The translations under genes and the position numbers were made by a program. Positions 1-8,175 of a DNA stretch of 64,000 bases are shown piece by piece. Positions within the stretch are counted from its first letter, which is position 1. Each line of letters begins with the position of its first letter. Under the pieces are notes generated by a model. That model was not told where the DNA came from. It was given only the letters and a program-made list of their open reading frames with translations, and did not search any database. The stretch comes from Roseobacter sp. (GTDB lineage: Bacteria > Pseudomonadota > Alphaproteobacteria > Rhodobacterales > Rhodobacteraceae): positions 1 to 64,000 of the forward strand of contig JADFAE010000005.1 of assembly GCA_015665415.1 (NCBI GenBank), given 5' to 3'.

Positions 1-35
1 GAAGGTCGTAGGTTCAAATCCTACTCCCGCAACCA
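1..35 (+). tRNA. 3' end of a tRNA gene (anticodon outside window)
   Basis: The T-arm (GTAGG, loop TTCAAAT, CCTAC at 8-24) is followed by the 3' acceptor strand TCCCGCA (25-31), discriminator A (32) and an encoded CCA (33-35). The missing 5' acceptor strand should read close to TGCGGGA. Amino-acid identity cannot be decided without the anticodon. The gene borders an integrase remnant, so its 3' end was probably the attachment site of an integrated element. Confidence 0.85.
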
Positions 36-66
36 ATAAATACACACAAGATCAGAAGCATACGAC

Positions 67-90
67 AGCCGTCCGCCTGGGCGGCTTTGT
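67..90 (+). terminator. Intrinsic terminator after the tRNA
   Basis: AGCCGTCC (67-74) pairs with GGGCGGCT (79-86) with one G-T wobble across a four-base loop, followed by TTGT. It lies 31 bases after the CCA end and would end the tRNA transcript. Confidence 0.55.
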
Positions 91-183
91 GCATTCTCAG
101 AACTGCGCTGGAAGCACTCTGGAAGCAAATGGAGTGAAGTCGGATTGTAGCGTGCGTGCAACATACCGCTACAGGACGTAGGA

Positions 184-924
184 ATGGCATGCTCACTCAA
201 GGAGAGTAGGGCAGGGGGCGATAAAGCAGGTCAAAGTGTCCCTACTCTATCCTGTAATCCGTTTGCTTTCATTGGCACTACTTCATACAATTTAGAGATG
301 TTCAGATTTCTTTTTAGAGCGATTTTCAAGCCAAGCTATCGGCCTCGGGCTAAGCCACACAAGAAACCGGTTAGAGAAACAGTTGCCTATAAGGCTGGTC
401 GCAGAACCACTGCTTCTCATGAGTTGCCAAGAAGGCCGCTGTCTGATGAGCCAGAAAGGGGCGAAACGTTCGATGCAGCGACCGCTCACTCAGTCGAGGT
501 CCCGCGCGTGCTGGAAGGGCCAGCTTACGTTACAGACGGTGACACAATTACGATCCAGAAGACCCAGGTGCGCCTTTACGGAATTGATGCGCCGGAACTG
601 CATCACCCCTACGGTAAGAAGGCCAAATGGGCCATGGTGCGCCTGTGTAAAGGACACCGCATACGCGCTGAAATCTCTGATGAAGACGAATTTGGCCGCA
701 CGGTTGCAAAGTGCTTTCTCCCCGATGGACGTGACCTATCGGAAGAACTGGTTAAGCAAGGCCTTGCAATCGACTGGCCAAAATTCTCAGGGGGAAAATA
801 CAAGCATCTTGAGGTCTCCGGCATCCGCAAGAAGCTCTGGCTTGCCGAAGCGCGCCAAAAGGGCCACATGCATGTTTGGAAAAAGTTCGACGCGCGAAAG
901 AAGGATGAAAGCAACGAACGATGA
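184..924 (+). CDS. Thermonuclease-family (SNase-like) protein
   Basis: A staphylococcal-nuclease-like OB-fold domain fills the C-terminal half, about residues 112-220. Its family motifs are visible: DGDTITI (calcium-ligand Asp), VRLYGIDAPEL (catalytic Arg, then Asp and Glu) and DEFGRTVAKCF (second catalytic Arg). All key residues seem present, so activity on DNA or RNA is plausible. The N-terminal ~100 residues are basic and unlike a clear signal peptide. The start at 184 has AGGA-like sequence upstream. An internal ATG at 298, opening MFRFLFRAIFK, is an equally possible start and would give 208 residues. The gene sits between a tRNA and a broken integrase, as typical cargo of a tRNA-borne island. 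Confidence 0.75.
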   Translation: MACSLKESRAGGDKAGQSVPTLSCNPFAFIGTTSYNLEMFRFLFRAIFKPSYRPRAKPHKKPVRETVAYKAGRRTTASHELPRRPLSDEPERGETFDAATAHSVEVPRVLEGPAYVTDGDTITIQKTQVRLYGIDAPELHHPYGKKAKWAMVRLCKGHRIRAEISDEDEFGRTVAKCFLPDGRDLSEELVKQGLAIDWPKFSGGKYKHLEVSGIRKKLWLAEARQKGHMHVWKKFDARKKDESNER

Positions 925-931
925 AGAACGG

Positions 932-1420
932 CCCTAATTCCATGCCATCATCGGTTATATAGGCCCATTTCAGGGTCTGAATTTCGCCAAGACGACATCC
1001 CGTCAGGATCAACAGCCGGAAAGCTGCCACCACAAAAGACGTTTCGCTGCTATGCTGTTCTACCTTGGACAGCACTTGCCCAAGGCGTTGCAGTTCATTC
1101 TGGCTCAGATACCGCTCCCGTTTAATCTCGCGATACTTGGGCACATGGCGGCAGGGATTGGAGCCATCCGGGCGCAGGCCCCAAACCTCGGCAAGATTGA
1201 ACATCTTGGACAACACGCCCAGCGTTCGGTAGGCCTGATAAGGCTTGTCGCGGAATTTCTGATGCAGGCTGGCGACGTCCTTGCGCTCCAGATCCACCAC
1301 TTTGAAATTGCCGATGGCCGGGGCAATGAGCAGATCAATGGCGCGGCGGTATTCGCCTTGGATGGAAGGCTTGCAGTGCTCTTTGGCATGGGCCGCAAAG
1401 AGCCGACGTTGCCGTGACCG
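932..1420 (-). pseudogene. Tyrosine recombinase (integrase) fragment, broken at both ends
   Basis: The minus-strand frame contains a SAM-like core-binding domain (IGNFKVVDLERKDVASLHQK, then YRTLGVLSKMFNLAEVWG) and the opening of the catalytic domain with box-I arginine (LTGCRLGEIQTLKW). Homology stops at about 935, after DGMEL, so the K, H-x-x-R, H and nucleophilic Tyr are all missing. The N-terminal DNA-binding region is also missing: the family pattern starts abruptly near 1405. The frame stays open on both sides, but those residues do not look like integrase. This is a decayed fragment of the integrase that used the adjacent tRNA. Confidence 0.8.
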
Positions 1421-1434
1421 GCATTCAGGTAATC

Positions 1435-2154
1435 TCATTCCAGAGTTTTCACATAACGCAGGGTCTCTTCCATCGGGGCAATGTCGAGCAGGCCAACCAG
1501 ACGGAAATAGGGCAGGAAATCTTCTGGCAGGTAGTGCAGCACGCGTTCCTGTTCGAGCAGGAACAGGGGGTTGTCGATGCTATGTGTATCTTTGGTGCCC
1601 TCAAAATAGACGGTCAGATCTTCAAAGGTGAAGGAGCCCGGATCGCTTGCGACCACATCTGTGGGGGCTGGGATTACAGTCCCGTAACTTTCGACCTGGC
1701 TCGCAACGGCTGCCGAGGAGATGATCCGGAGCTCTGTCCCCTTGACTGTTGCGGCATCGACAAAAAGCTGTGCATCGGACAGGTGATCAAGGTGATGGTG
1801 CGAATAGACCAAACCGGTTACTGGCAGATCTGTGATCGAGTTGATGGCATCAAGAACCCCCTGACCATAGCCGTTCGACAGCGAGTCAAAAACCAGGACC
1901 CCTTGGTCGCCGACGTAGACCGTTGCGCTATGGGTGCTGACGAAAACCATATAGGTGCGATCGGTCAGTTGCTGCAGAACAAAGGGTTCGCTATAGCGCC
2001 GCATTCCCAGGTTTTCGACATATTGACCGGGCTCAAGCTTGCTGCTGGTTGCTGCCTGCGCGAGGGTGGGGGCGCCCAGCAATGTGGCTGCGGTCAGAAC
2101 CGCGAAAGAGGTCACGCCCAGCAGGGCGCGGGTTCGAGAAAAGAGATGAGGCAT
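1435..2154 (-). CDS. Exported MBL-fold metallo-hydrolase, probably C-terminally truncated
   Basis: The start at 2154 is chosen for its AGGAG eight bases upstream; an ATG seven codons earlier is less well placed. A signal peptide (about residues 1-34, ending TLAQA) is followed by a metallo-beta-lactamase fold with the zinc motif YSHHHLDH and a later THSID. The reading frame ends about 35 residues after LPEDFLPYF. Periplasmic MBL proteins of this type usually continue through a further conserved G-H metal-ligand segment, which is absent here. The stop codon falls within some 30 bases of the start of integrase homology, so the tail was probably removed by the event that broke the integrase. Hydrolase activity is doubtful; substrate unknown. 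Confidence 0.7.
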   Translation of the reverse strand: MPHLFSRTRALLGVTSFAVLTAATLLGAPTLAQAATSSKLEPGQYVENLGMRRYSEPFVLQQLTDRTYMVFVSTHSATVYVGDQGVLVFDSLSNGYGQGVLDAINSITDLPVTGLVYSHHHLDHLSDAQLFVDAATVKGTELRIISSAAVASQVESYGTVIPAPTDVVASDPGSFTFEDLTVYFEGTKDTHSIDNPLFLLEQERVLHYLPEDFLPYFRLVGLLDIAPMEETLRYVKTLE

Positions 2155-2255
2155 TTGAATTCTCCTGGTTGTCATGAGGATCGGATATAGTTACCTGCGA
2201 AATATCTCTCTAAATGCAAGAAAGTGTGCTGCTAACATGAGTGTAGGGAACTGAC

Positions 2256-2585
2256 ATGGCCAATGCATTGAATACCGCAGCTGTTGAACGGTGCCCGGTG
2301 GAAACCACGGTCGAGATCATTGGCGGCAAATGGAAAACTGTTTTGATGTATCATTTGGTCTCGGGTGAAAAACGGTTTTCGCAACTGCAACGGCTCGCTC
2401 CACTGGCTTCGGACCGCATGCTGACGCGGTCACTGAAGGAGTTGGAAGCGGATGGGCTGGTGCGGCGCGAGGTGTTTGCCGAAGTGCCGGTTCGGGTCGA
2501 ATACAGCCTGACACAGGATGGCCAGACGCTTGTGCCGATCTTGAACGCCATGGGGGAGTGGGGCAGCAACCGAACAAATCGTTAG
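2256..2585 (+). CDS. HxlR-family transcriptional regulator
   Basis: A 109-residue winged-helix protein of MarR/HxlR type. It has the CPVETTVEIIGGKWKTVLMY opening with the conserved Cys near the N-terminus, FSQLQRLAP, the recognition segment SDRMLTRSLKELEADGLV, and a wing ending in VRVEYSLTQDG. It is divergent from the MBL hydrolase with a 101-base gap, the usual arrangement for an HxlR regulator of its neighbour. The conserved Cys suggests response to electrophiles or redox state, a family property and not shown here. Confidence 0.88.
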   Translation: MANALNTAAVERCPVETTVEIIGGKWKTVLMYHLVSGEKRFSQLQRLAPLASDRMLTRSLKELEADGLVRREVFAEVPVRVEYSLTQDGQTLVPILNAMGEWGSNRTNR

Positions 2586-2992
2586 GCAGGCACAGCTGAT
2601 AGAGTTCTAAGGCTGGTGCCTCTTGAGCTGGCCAAGAGGTGGCGAAGTCGCTGCGGCGCTCAGGCTCAAACCGGCAAGATCTCCGGAATCAAAACACAAT
2701 GACGACGCTCAGCAGCTTTTCAGATCAAGGGGATTTGGAGAACGGTGGCAGCCTCCTTGCCTGGGCCCGTGTTGCGAGGCGAGGATTGCGCCTTCGCAAA
2801 AAATTGCGGGTCTTCCTTAAAATTGAGACATGCCCCTTGCAACACGCAGTGACAGCGCGCATAGCTAAAGGGCTTACGTTTTTCTATGTCGACCCACTGT
2901 CTCCCGTTTACGGCGTTCAGTCTTCGATCCAGACCTACCACGCCGGGCTGCCGCACCAACGCGGGCAGCATATAACTCAGGAGACTACGGAT
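2586..2992 (+). other. Intergenic region: hairpin after hxlR-type gene and long leader of the cold-shock gene
   Basis: A perfect 7-bp hairpin (CCTCTTG 2619-2625 / CAAGAGG 2633-2639) lies 34 bases after the regulator's stop and may aid termination, although no T-tract follows. The rest has no supportable gene. Part of it is probably the 5' leader of the cold-shock gene, since such mRNAs often have long structured leaders. No promoter can be assigned with confidence. Confidence 0.4.
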
Positions 2993-3199
2993 ATGGCTTC
3001 AGGCACCGTAAAATGGTTTAACTCGACCAAAGGCTTCGGCTTCATTGCACCCGATGGTGGCAGCAAAGACGTTTTTGTTCACATTTCCGCTGTTGAGCGT
3101 TCCGGTCTGACCGGTCTGGCCGACAACCAGAAAGTGACCTTCGACATCGAACCCGGCCGCGACGGTCGTGAGTCCGCTGTGAACCTCGAGCTGGCATAA
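2993..3199 (+). CDS. Cold-shock protein, CspA family
   Basis: A 68-residue single cold-shock domain opening [21 protein letters not shown]-1 (KGFGFI) and RNP-2 (VFVHI) are intact, followed by the C-terminal strand [18 protein letters not shown]. Proteins of this family bind single-stranded RNA/DNA and melt mRNA structure. The ATG at 2993 is chosen because the family starts there and CAGGAG sits eight bases upstream. The frame is open further upstream without Csp similarity. An intrinsic terminator follows, so this is a monocistronic gene. Confidence 0.95.
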   Translation: MASGTVKWFNSTKGFGFIAPDGGSKDVFVHISAVERSGLTGLADNQKVTFDIEPGRDGRESAVNLELA

Positions 3200-3224
3200 G
3201 CCTCCTCGGTTCAAAGAATGAAAG

Positions 3225-3255
3225 ACGCGGCTCCCGGAAACAGGGGCCGCGTTTT
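3225..3255 (+). terminator. Intrinsic terminator of the cold-shock gene
   Basis: A 10-bp stem (ACGCGGCTCC 3225-3234 / GGGGCCGCGT 3243-3252, one G-T pair), an eight-base loop and a T-run at 3252-3255, 25 bases after the stop codon. Confidence 0.85.
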
Positions 3256-3369
3256 GCATTGGCGCTCATATTCTGTTGCTGCCAGTGATCCACTTGGTTT
3301 GGTACCTGGCGCGCCGTTGCGGCACCCCCAGTCAGGCAGAGGCGACACCTTGGGCGGCGAGACCGGCTG

Positions 3370-4032
3370 CTAGCGTAGACTGTGGATGTTTTGGATCAGT
3401 GACTGGCGCGCGCTGGTGATATGAAGGCGGGTGCGTTCGGCCGCTAGGCTTGCATCTCCTGCCGCGCAGGCCTCCAGGATCATCAGATGCTCATCATTGG
3501 CCCGCTCCATACCGTTGGACAGGACCAATTGCGCGCGCAGATAGCGGTCGACCCGGTCCATGGCATTGTCGATCACATCCAGATGATATTGCAAGCCGCT
3601 GGCGCTATAGAGGGCAGAGTGAAAGTCTCGATTGAGGTCTCCCCAGCGCATCGGGTCTGAGGACTCGGAAAAGGCGGCACAGGAGGCTCGGGCCGCATCC
3701 AAAATGTCTGGTGACATGAGCGGCACCGCGCGCCGGATGACCTCCGGTTCGATGAGGGCGCGAAAATCAAAGATCTCCTCTGCCTCACCCACAGACAACC
3801 CTGAGACAACAGCGCCCTTGTAGCGCTGTGTTTTGACCAGGCCCTGTTCTTCCAGCCGTGAGATCGCCTCGCGGACGGGGATCCGGCTGGTGTTGAACAA
3901 CCGCGCGATCTCATCCTGACGCAGGGGTTCGCCTTCGGTCAGCTCTCCTTCGATGATGGCTTTGCGCAGGGCCTCAAAGACGATGGAAGACGCCGAGGCG
4001 GTCTTTGAAATATCTACGGATTTCAGCTTCAT
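3370..4032 (-). CDS. GntR-family regulator, FadR/FCD subfamily
   Basis: 220 residues. The N-terminal GntR winged helix shows IVFEALRKAIIEGELTEGE, LRQDEIARLF and SRIPVREAISRLEEQGLV. The FCD effector domain carries the metal/acid-ligand pattern NRDFHSALY, DEHLMILEAC and RLHITSARQ. The ATG at 4032 is preceded by a strong AGGAGG with eight-base spacing; an ATG 20 codons upstream has no such site. FCD regulators usually sense carboxylic acids. No metabolic gene adjoins this one, so the target is unknown. Confidence 0.88.
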   Translation of the reverse strand: MKLKSVDISKTASASSIVFEALRKAIIEGELTEGEPLRQDEIARLFNTSRIPVREAISRLEEQGLVKTQRYKGAVVSGLSVGEAEEIFDFRALIEPEVIRRAVPLMSPDILDAARASCAAFSESSDPMRWGDLNRDFHSALYSASGLQYHLDVIDNAMDRVDRYLRAQLVLSNGMERANDEHLMILEACAAGDASLAAERTRLHITSARQSLIQNIHSLR

Positions 4033-4485
4033 ACAGGGGGTCCTCCTGCCTTTGGTCATACCCTTCTTTGGCGGCTGAGGGAAGTTAGGCAAGAAATATT
4101 CAGTAGATTGGATCCAGAAAATGGCACATTGATGCGGGCTCCGGGCTGGCTCTGGGTTGGTCTAGCTCCGGCTTGGATCTGGCCTGGATCTGGCCTGAGC
4201 GGCACTTGCGGCGTAGCGGACTGCATTGCAGGAATTCAGTTCACCCAGCCTCTGATCTAAGTCTGAGAGGGGCCGGACTGCTTGCTTGGCACCGGTGCAG
4301 GCAGGGTTGTACATTTATCAAACTGGAGGATTGGACCAAGCATCGAGCTGACGAAATTGCCGGGGCAAAGATCGTCGTTTTACGCTCAAATTCGAAAATC
4401 AACTCTTTGTCAGGCTTTTTAGGGCATTTCAAAAGTGGCTGCGCGGCTACCCGGGCGGAATGGAATGTAAAGCAGAGACGGATTA
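4033..4485. other. Divergent intergenic region with TGGATC repeats
   Basis: Lies between the GntR regulator (minus) and the chemoreceptor (plus). It contains a tandem 11-bp repeat TGGATCTGGCC (4174-4184 and 4185-4195) and a related TGGATCCA palindrome at 4109-4116. These could be regulator sites or simple slippage. No gene or clear promoter is supported. Confidence 0.35.
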
Positions 4486-6759
4486 ATGTTCAGATTTTCA
4501 AAACTGCCACTAAAAGCCAAACTGCCAATGATAATGGTGGCGCTGACAGCGACCTTCCTTTTGACGGTGGCATTTCTGGTCTACACCATGGCCGAAAAAA
4601 GCATTCGCAAACATGTCTATAGCGCGCATGAAATTGAAGCAAAGGCGGGTGCGCAGGCGCTTGAGTTCCTGATCTCTTCGGCCAATTCAAATCTTGCCAG
4701 TCAGGCGGCGCAGCCAACAGTGTTTCGCGCGGTCAGCAATTTCAGCCGTGTCATCGGCATGATCGAGGAGGCAGATCCAATCGCCTACCTCAAACGCACC
4801 TACGCTGCAGACAATCCAAACCCGGTGGATCAGCGCGACTTGCTGGTCGATCCCGGTGATGGGTCTTATTACAGCCAGTCCCACGCCAGCTATCACCCAA
4901 CGTTCCAGCGTACCGTTGAACTCAACGGCTATGACGATCTCTATCTTTTCGACGGCGAGGGGCTGCTGATCTATTCGGTGAAAAAGCTGGACGACTACGC
5001 CAACAGCTTTGCCACGGGCGACTTGGCTGAAACCGGGTTGGGCCAGCTCTTTGCTGAAGCCCTGGCAACCGAACCCGGCCATGTCGTGCATGCCGATTTT
5101 ACCATCTACGAACCTGGCGGCGGTGTACCCTCTGCCTTTTTGGCCACGCCGGTGGTCAACAAGCGTCAGCAGACGGTGGGGGTGATTGCAGTTCGTCTGG
5201 GCAGCGCCGGTGTTTTGCAGGCCTTGACCAAGAACCTGAAAGACAGCGCGCATCAGAACATTTATCTCGTCAGCGAAGATGGTTTGGCCCGCAGCCCGTC
5301 GTCGCTTGGGGCGGAATTCGACGTGCTGGATCAATTGCCTGACCTGCCGCAAACCCTGGCGGCGCGGTCCCGCGAGGCGGGGCGGTTTGACGGGGTTGCG
5401 GCGATGGCTGGCGGCACTGCCACCGCCCTGGTCATGCCCCTGGACCTGCCCGGGTTCACTTGGTCGCTGGTGCTGGAAACCGATGAAGCCACGGCTTTTG
5501 CAGAGCTCAACAAGATCCGTTTGACCGCGATGAGCGTGATTGGTGGGTCTGTCCTGATTGCGATCCTGGTCTCCCTTATGGCCGCGCGTCGGGTTACCGC
5601 GCCGATTCAGGCCCTTCGTTCCGTCACAAATGCATTGGCTGAAAACGACTATGACATTGATATCACGGGTAAGTCGCGCGGCGATGAGCTGGGGGATCTG
5701 GCCCGCAGTCTGGACAGCTTTCGCGATAAGCTGAAACAAGCGGACGAGGCCGCTGCCCGCGAAGTGGCAGCCTCGCGACAAACCGCTGCGGTGGTCGAGG
5801 AAATGAGCGGGGCGCTCTCTTTGCTGCAGGGCGGCAACCTGGCCTGCGATATCGAGACTCCCTTTGCCGATCACTATGAAACCCTGCGCGAGAACTTCAA
5901 TCGCAGCCTGGTCAATCTGCGCACCTCCATGGGCGAGGTGGTGCATTCCTCAGAGCATGTGGGGCGGTTCTCGCAGGAACAAAGCGCGGCTGCAGACGAA
6001 ATGGCGAATCGAACAGAGAGCCAGGCCGCGACGTTGGAACAGACGGCTTCGGCGCTGCGCGAGCTGACCGATGGTATCCGCACGACTGCGGACCAGGCGG
6101 CGCAGATGGATGCCGCCATGGGCAAGACCCGTGATCAGGCCGAAGGCAGTACCGAAGTGGTGAACTCTGCGGTGGGGGCGATGGATCAGATCCAGGAGAC
6201 CTCAAGTGAGATCTCCAAGATCATCAATATGATCGACGATATTGCCTTTCAGACCAATCTGTTGGCGCTCAACGCCGGGGTTGAGGCCGCTCGGGCTGGT
6301 TCCGCCGGTGCAGGCTTTGCGGTTGTGGCCTCAGAAGTGCGGGCGCTGGCGCAGCGGACCTCCACGGCTGCGGGGCAGATTCAGGAGCTGACCTCCGCCA
6401 GTGAGGCCCATGTCGCCAATGGTGTGGATATGGTGGGGCGGGCTGGAACCGCGCTGTCTGGCATCATTGGCCAGGTGAGCGGCGTCTCTTCTTTGGTGAG
6501 TGAGATCGCCGAAGGAGTGCGCAAGCAGTCCAAGGGGCTGGAGCATATCAATGGCTCGATGAATACCTTGGATGGGGTGACCCAGCAAAACGCCGCCATG
6601 GCCGAGGAGGCCTCTGCCTCCAGCCAACTGCTGCAGCAGGAATCCCAAAGCCTGTCGGGCACCGTTGCGCGGTTCCAACTGGGCGAGGGGCTCGCGCCGG
6701 ATGCAGGCGCGGCAGAGCGCTGGTCTGATGGTGCCGGGGACTGGGAGCAGCAGGCCTGA
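4486..6759 (+). CDS. Methyl-accepting chemotaxis protein
   Basis: 757 residues. Transmembrane segment 1 (about 14-35) is followed by a ~310-residue periplasmic sensor with a Cache-like segment (YDDLYLFDGEGLLIYS), transmembrane segment 2 (about 345-366), HAMP (RRVTAPIQALRSVTNAL, DELGDLARSLDSF) and a long cytoplasmic signalling coiled coil. The kinase-control tip is intact near residue 585 (DDIAFQTNLLALNAGVEAA, AGFAVVASEVRALAQRT). It signals to CheA/CheW. There is no C-terminal CheR-docking pentapeptide; the protein ends DWEQQA. The ligand cannot be predicted. It stands alone, divergent from the GntR gene, with a bidirectional terminator after it. Confidence 0.95.
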   Translation: MFRFSKLPLKAKLPMIMVALTATFLLTVAFLVYTMAEKSIRKHVYSAHEIEAKAGAQALEFLISSANSNLASQAAQPTVFRAVSNFSRVIGMIEEADPIAYLKRTYAADNPNPVDQRDLLVDPGDGSYYSQSHASYHPTFQRTVELNGYDDLYLFDGEGLLIYSVKKLDDYANSFATGDLAETGLGQLFAEALATEPGHVVHADFTIYEPGGGVPSAFLATPVVNKRQQTVGVIAVRLGSAGVLQALTKNLKDSAHQNIYLVSEDGLARSPSSLGAEFDVLDQLPDLPQTLAARSREAGRFDGVAAMAGGTATALVMPLDLPGFTWSLVLETDEATAFAELNKIRLTAMSVIGGSVLIAILVSLMAARRVTAPIQALRSVTNALAENDYDIDITGKSRGDELGDLARSLDSFRDKLKQADEAAAREVAASRQTAAVVEEMSGALSLLQGGNLACDIETPFADHYETLRENFNRSLVNLRTSMGEVVHSSEHVGRFSQEQSAAADEMANRTESQAATLEQTASALRELTDGIRTTADQAAQMDAAMGKTRDQAEGSTEVVNSAVGAMDQIQETSSEISKIINMIDDIAFQTNLLALNAGVEAARAGSAGAGFAVVASEVRALAQRTSTAAGQIQELTSASEAHVANGVDMVGRAGTALSGIIGQVSGVSSLVSEIAEGVRKQSKGLEHINGSMNTLDGVTQQNAAMAEEASASSQLLQQESQSLSGTVARFQLGEGLAPDAGAAERWSDGAGDWEQQA

Positions 6760-6783
6760 CTATCCGCAAGGTATTGAAAGAGT

Positions 6784-6816
6784 GAGGGCAGTGCCGCTGT
6801 GGCGCTGCCCTCTTTT
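6784..6816. terminator. Bidirectional intrinsic terminator
   Basis: A 12-bp stem (GAGGGCAGTGCC 6784-6795 / GGCGCTGCCCTC 6801-6812, one wobble) with a five-base loop and TTTT at 6813-6816. It lies between the converging chemoreceptor and methionine gamma-lyase genes. Confidence 0.85.
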
Positions 6817-6838
6817 GTTGTGAGGGATGGGCACAGGT

Positions 6839-8050
6839 CTAGGCCGCCTGCATGTTTGCCAGCGCCAGGGCGTGGTCCAGATCGGCCAAGATATCCTCAG
6901 GCTCTTCCAGCCCGGCAGAGAGACGGACCAGCCCGTCGGTGATGCCATGTTCGGCCCGTTCCTCTGGGGTATAGGTGGAATGGGTCATCGAGGCCGGGTG
7001 CTGGATCAGGGTTTCCGCATCCCCCAGCGAAACCGCGCGGGCAATCATCTGTAGCCGGTTCATCATCTGACGTCCGGCAGTCAGGCCGCCCTTCAGTTCA
7101 AAGGCAATCATGCCACCGGGTTGCGCCATCTGACGGCAGGCCAGATCGTATTGTTCAAAGCTTTGCAGCCCCGGATAATGCACCTTTTCCACTGCCGGGT
7201 GCGCCTCCAGCCAATCCGCAATCAGGGCTGCGGTGCTGCAGTGCCGCTCCATCCGCAGGGCCAGAGTCTTGATGCCCCGCATCACCAGCAAAGCATTAAA
7301 AGGGGCCATCACGGCGCCGGTCATGTCCTTCATGCCAATCAGACGGATGTCCTGCACCAGCTCGGCGCTGCCGGCAACGAGCCCCGCCACCACATCGCCG
7401 TGGCCACCCAGATATTTGGTGGCAGAATGCAGCACCAGATCGGCGCCCAGTTCGATGGGGCGGGTCAGATAGGGGGTGGCATAGGTATTGTCGACGACGA
7501 CCTTGGCCCCATGGGCATGGGCGATCTTGCTGGCGGCCGTGATATCCACCAGACGCATATTGGGGTTGGCCGGGGTCTCGAAGTAAACCACAGCCGTTTT
7601 TTCGCTGATCGCGGCCTCAAGATTGGCGACATCGGTCATGTCGACGTGGCGGATGATGATACCGAATTTCTGCAAGCCATGGCGCATGAAAGCAAAGGTG
7701 CAGCCATAAAGCGTCTTGTCGACCAGAACCTCGTCTCCCGGTGACAGCAGCGTCCACATGATCGAGGTCACCGCTCCCATACCCGAAGAGAGCGCCAGCC
7801 CGGCCTCGGCCCCTTCGAGGGTGGCGATGCGTTGCTCAAGCAGGTCCAGAGTCGGGTTGGAAATGCGCGAATAGATGTGACCGGGGCGATCGCCGGCAAA
7901 CATCTCTGCGCCGGCCTCGGCGGTCTCAAAGGCAAAGGTGGAGGTGAGATGCAGCGGCGGCGTCAGCGCGCCTTCGTTGGCCTGCGCGTCATAGGCGTGA
8001 TGAATGGCGCGGGTGGAAAAGCCCTGCGGGGTGTTCTTGCGGCTGGTCAT
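6839..8050 (-). CDS. megL: Methionine gamma-lyase
   Basis: 403 residues, PLP-dependent Cys/Met metabolism family. The PLP lysine is K212 in SATKYLGGHGD. Tyr115 and the cysteine diagnostic of methionine gamma-lyase, C117, lie in LYGCTF, matching the Pseudomonas enzyme numbering within one residue. Also visible are YSRISNPT and VDNTYATPYL. The enzyme splits methionine into methanethiol, 2-oxobutanoate and ammonia in the cytoplasm. An AGGAG precedes the ATG at 8050. The gene is divergent from an Lrp/AsnC regulator with a palindromic site between them, so amino-acid-responsive control is likely. The alternative, cystathionine gamma-lyase or gamma-synthase, is less likely because of C117. Confidence 0.9.
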   Translation of the reverse strand: MTSRKNTPQGFSTRAIHHAYDAQANEGALTPPLHLTSTFAFETAEAGAEMFAGDRPGHIYSRISNPTLDLLEQRIATLEGAEAGLALSSGMGAVTSIMWTLLSPGDEVLVDKTLYGCTFAFMRHGLQKFGIIIRHVDMTDVANLEAAISEKTAVVYFETPANPNMRLVDITAASKIAHAHGAKVVVDNTYATPYLTRPIELGADLVLHSATKYLGGHGDVVAGLVAGSAELVQDIRLIGMKDMTGAVMAPFNALLVMRGIKTLALRMERHCSTAALIADWLEAHPAVEKVHYPGLQSFEQYDLACRQMAQPGGMIAFELKGGLTAGRQMMNRLQMIARAVSLGDAETLIQHPASMTHSTYTPEERAEHGITDGLVRLSAGLEEPEDILADLDHALALANMQAA

Positions 8051-8134
8051 GGCATGCTCCTGTCTCTCGGTTATCAGTAGAATGCCCTTGCAACATGGCG
8101 CGTGGGTTGCGAATGATGCCTTAATGTGGATGTG

Positions 8135-8155
8135 AATTGGTAGAATCTGCCAATT
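8135..8155. promoter_or_regulatory. 21-bp palindrome, probable Lrp/AsnC operator
   Basis: The arms AATTGG (8135-8140) and CCAATT (8150-8155) plus inner AGA (8142-8144) and TCT (8146-8148) make 18 of 20 paired positions symmetric around 8145. It sits 20 bases before the lrp-type start and 84 bases before megL, placed to serve both promoters. Confidence 0.6.
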
Positions 8156-8175
8156 ATGACGGGGGTGAATTTGCG

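Noticed and set aside
1-2600. A second copy of the tRNA 3' end as the right attachment site of the island
   Set aside because: I looked for the T-arm/acceptor sequence downstream and found no convincing repeat; it was probably lost with the deletion.
2639-3199. Cold-shock gene extended upstream to 2639
   Set aside because: The extra 118 residues have no Csp similarity, and the ATG at 2993 has a good ribosome site and the universal family N-terminus.
8051-8175. SAM riboswitch before methionine gamma-lyase
   Set aside because: The 84-base leader shows only the palindrome; no SAM-II-like conserved core or pseudoknot could be traced.
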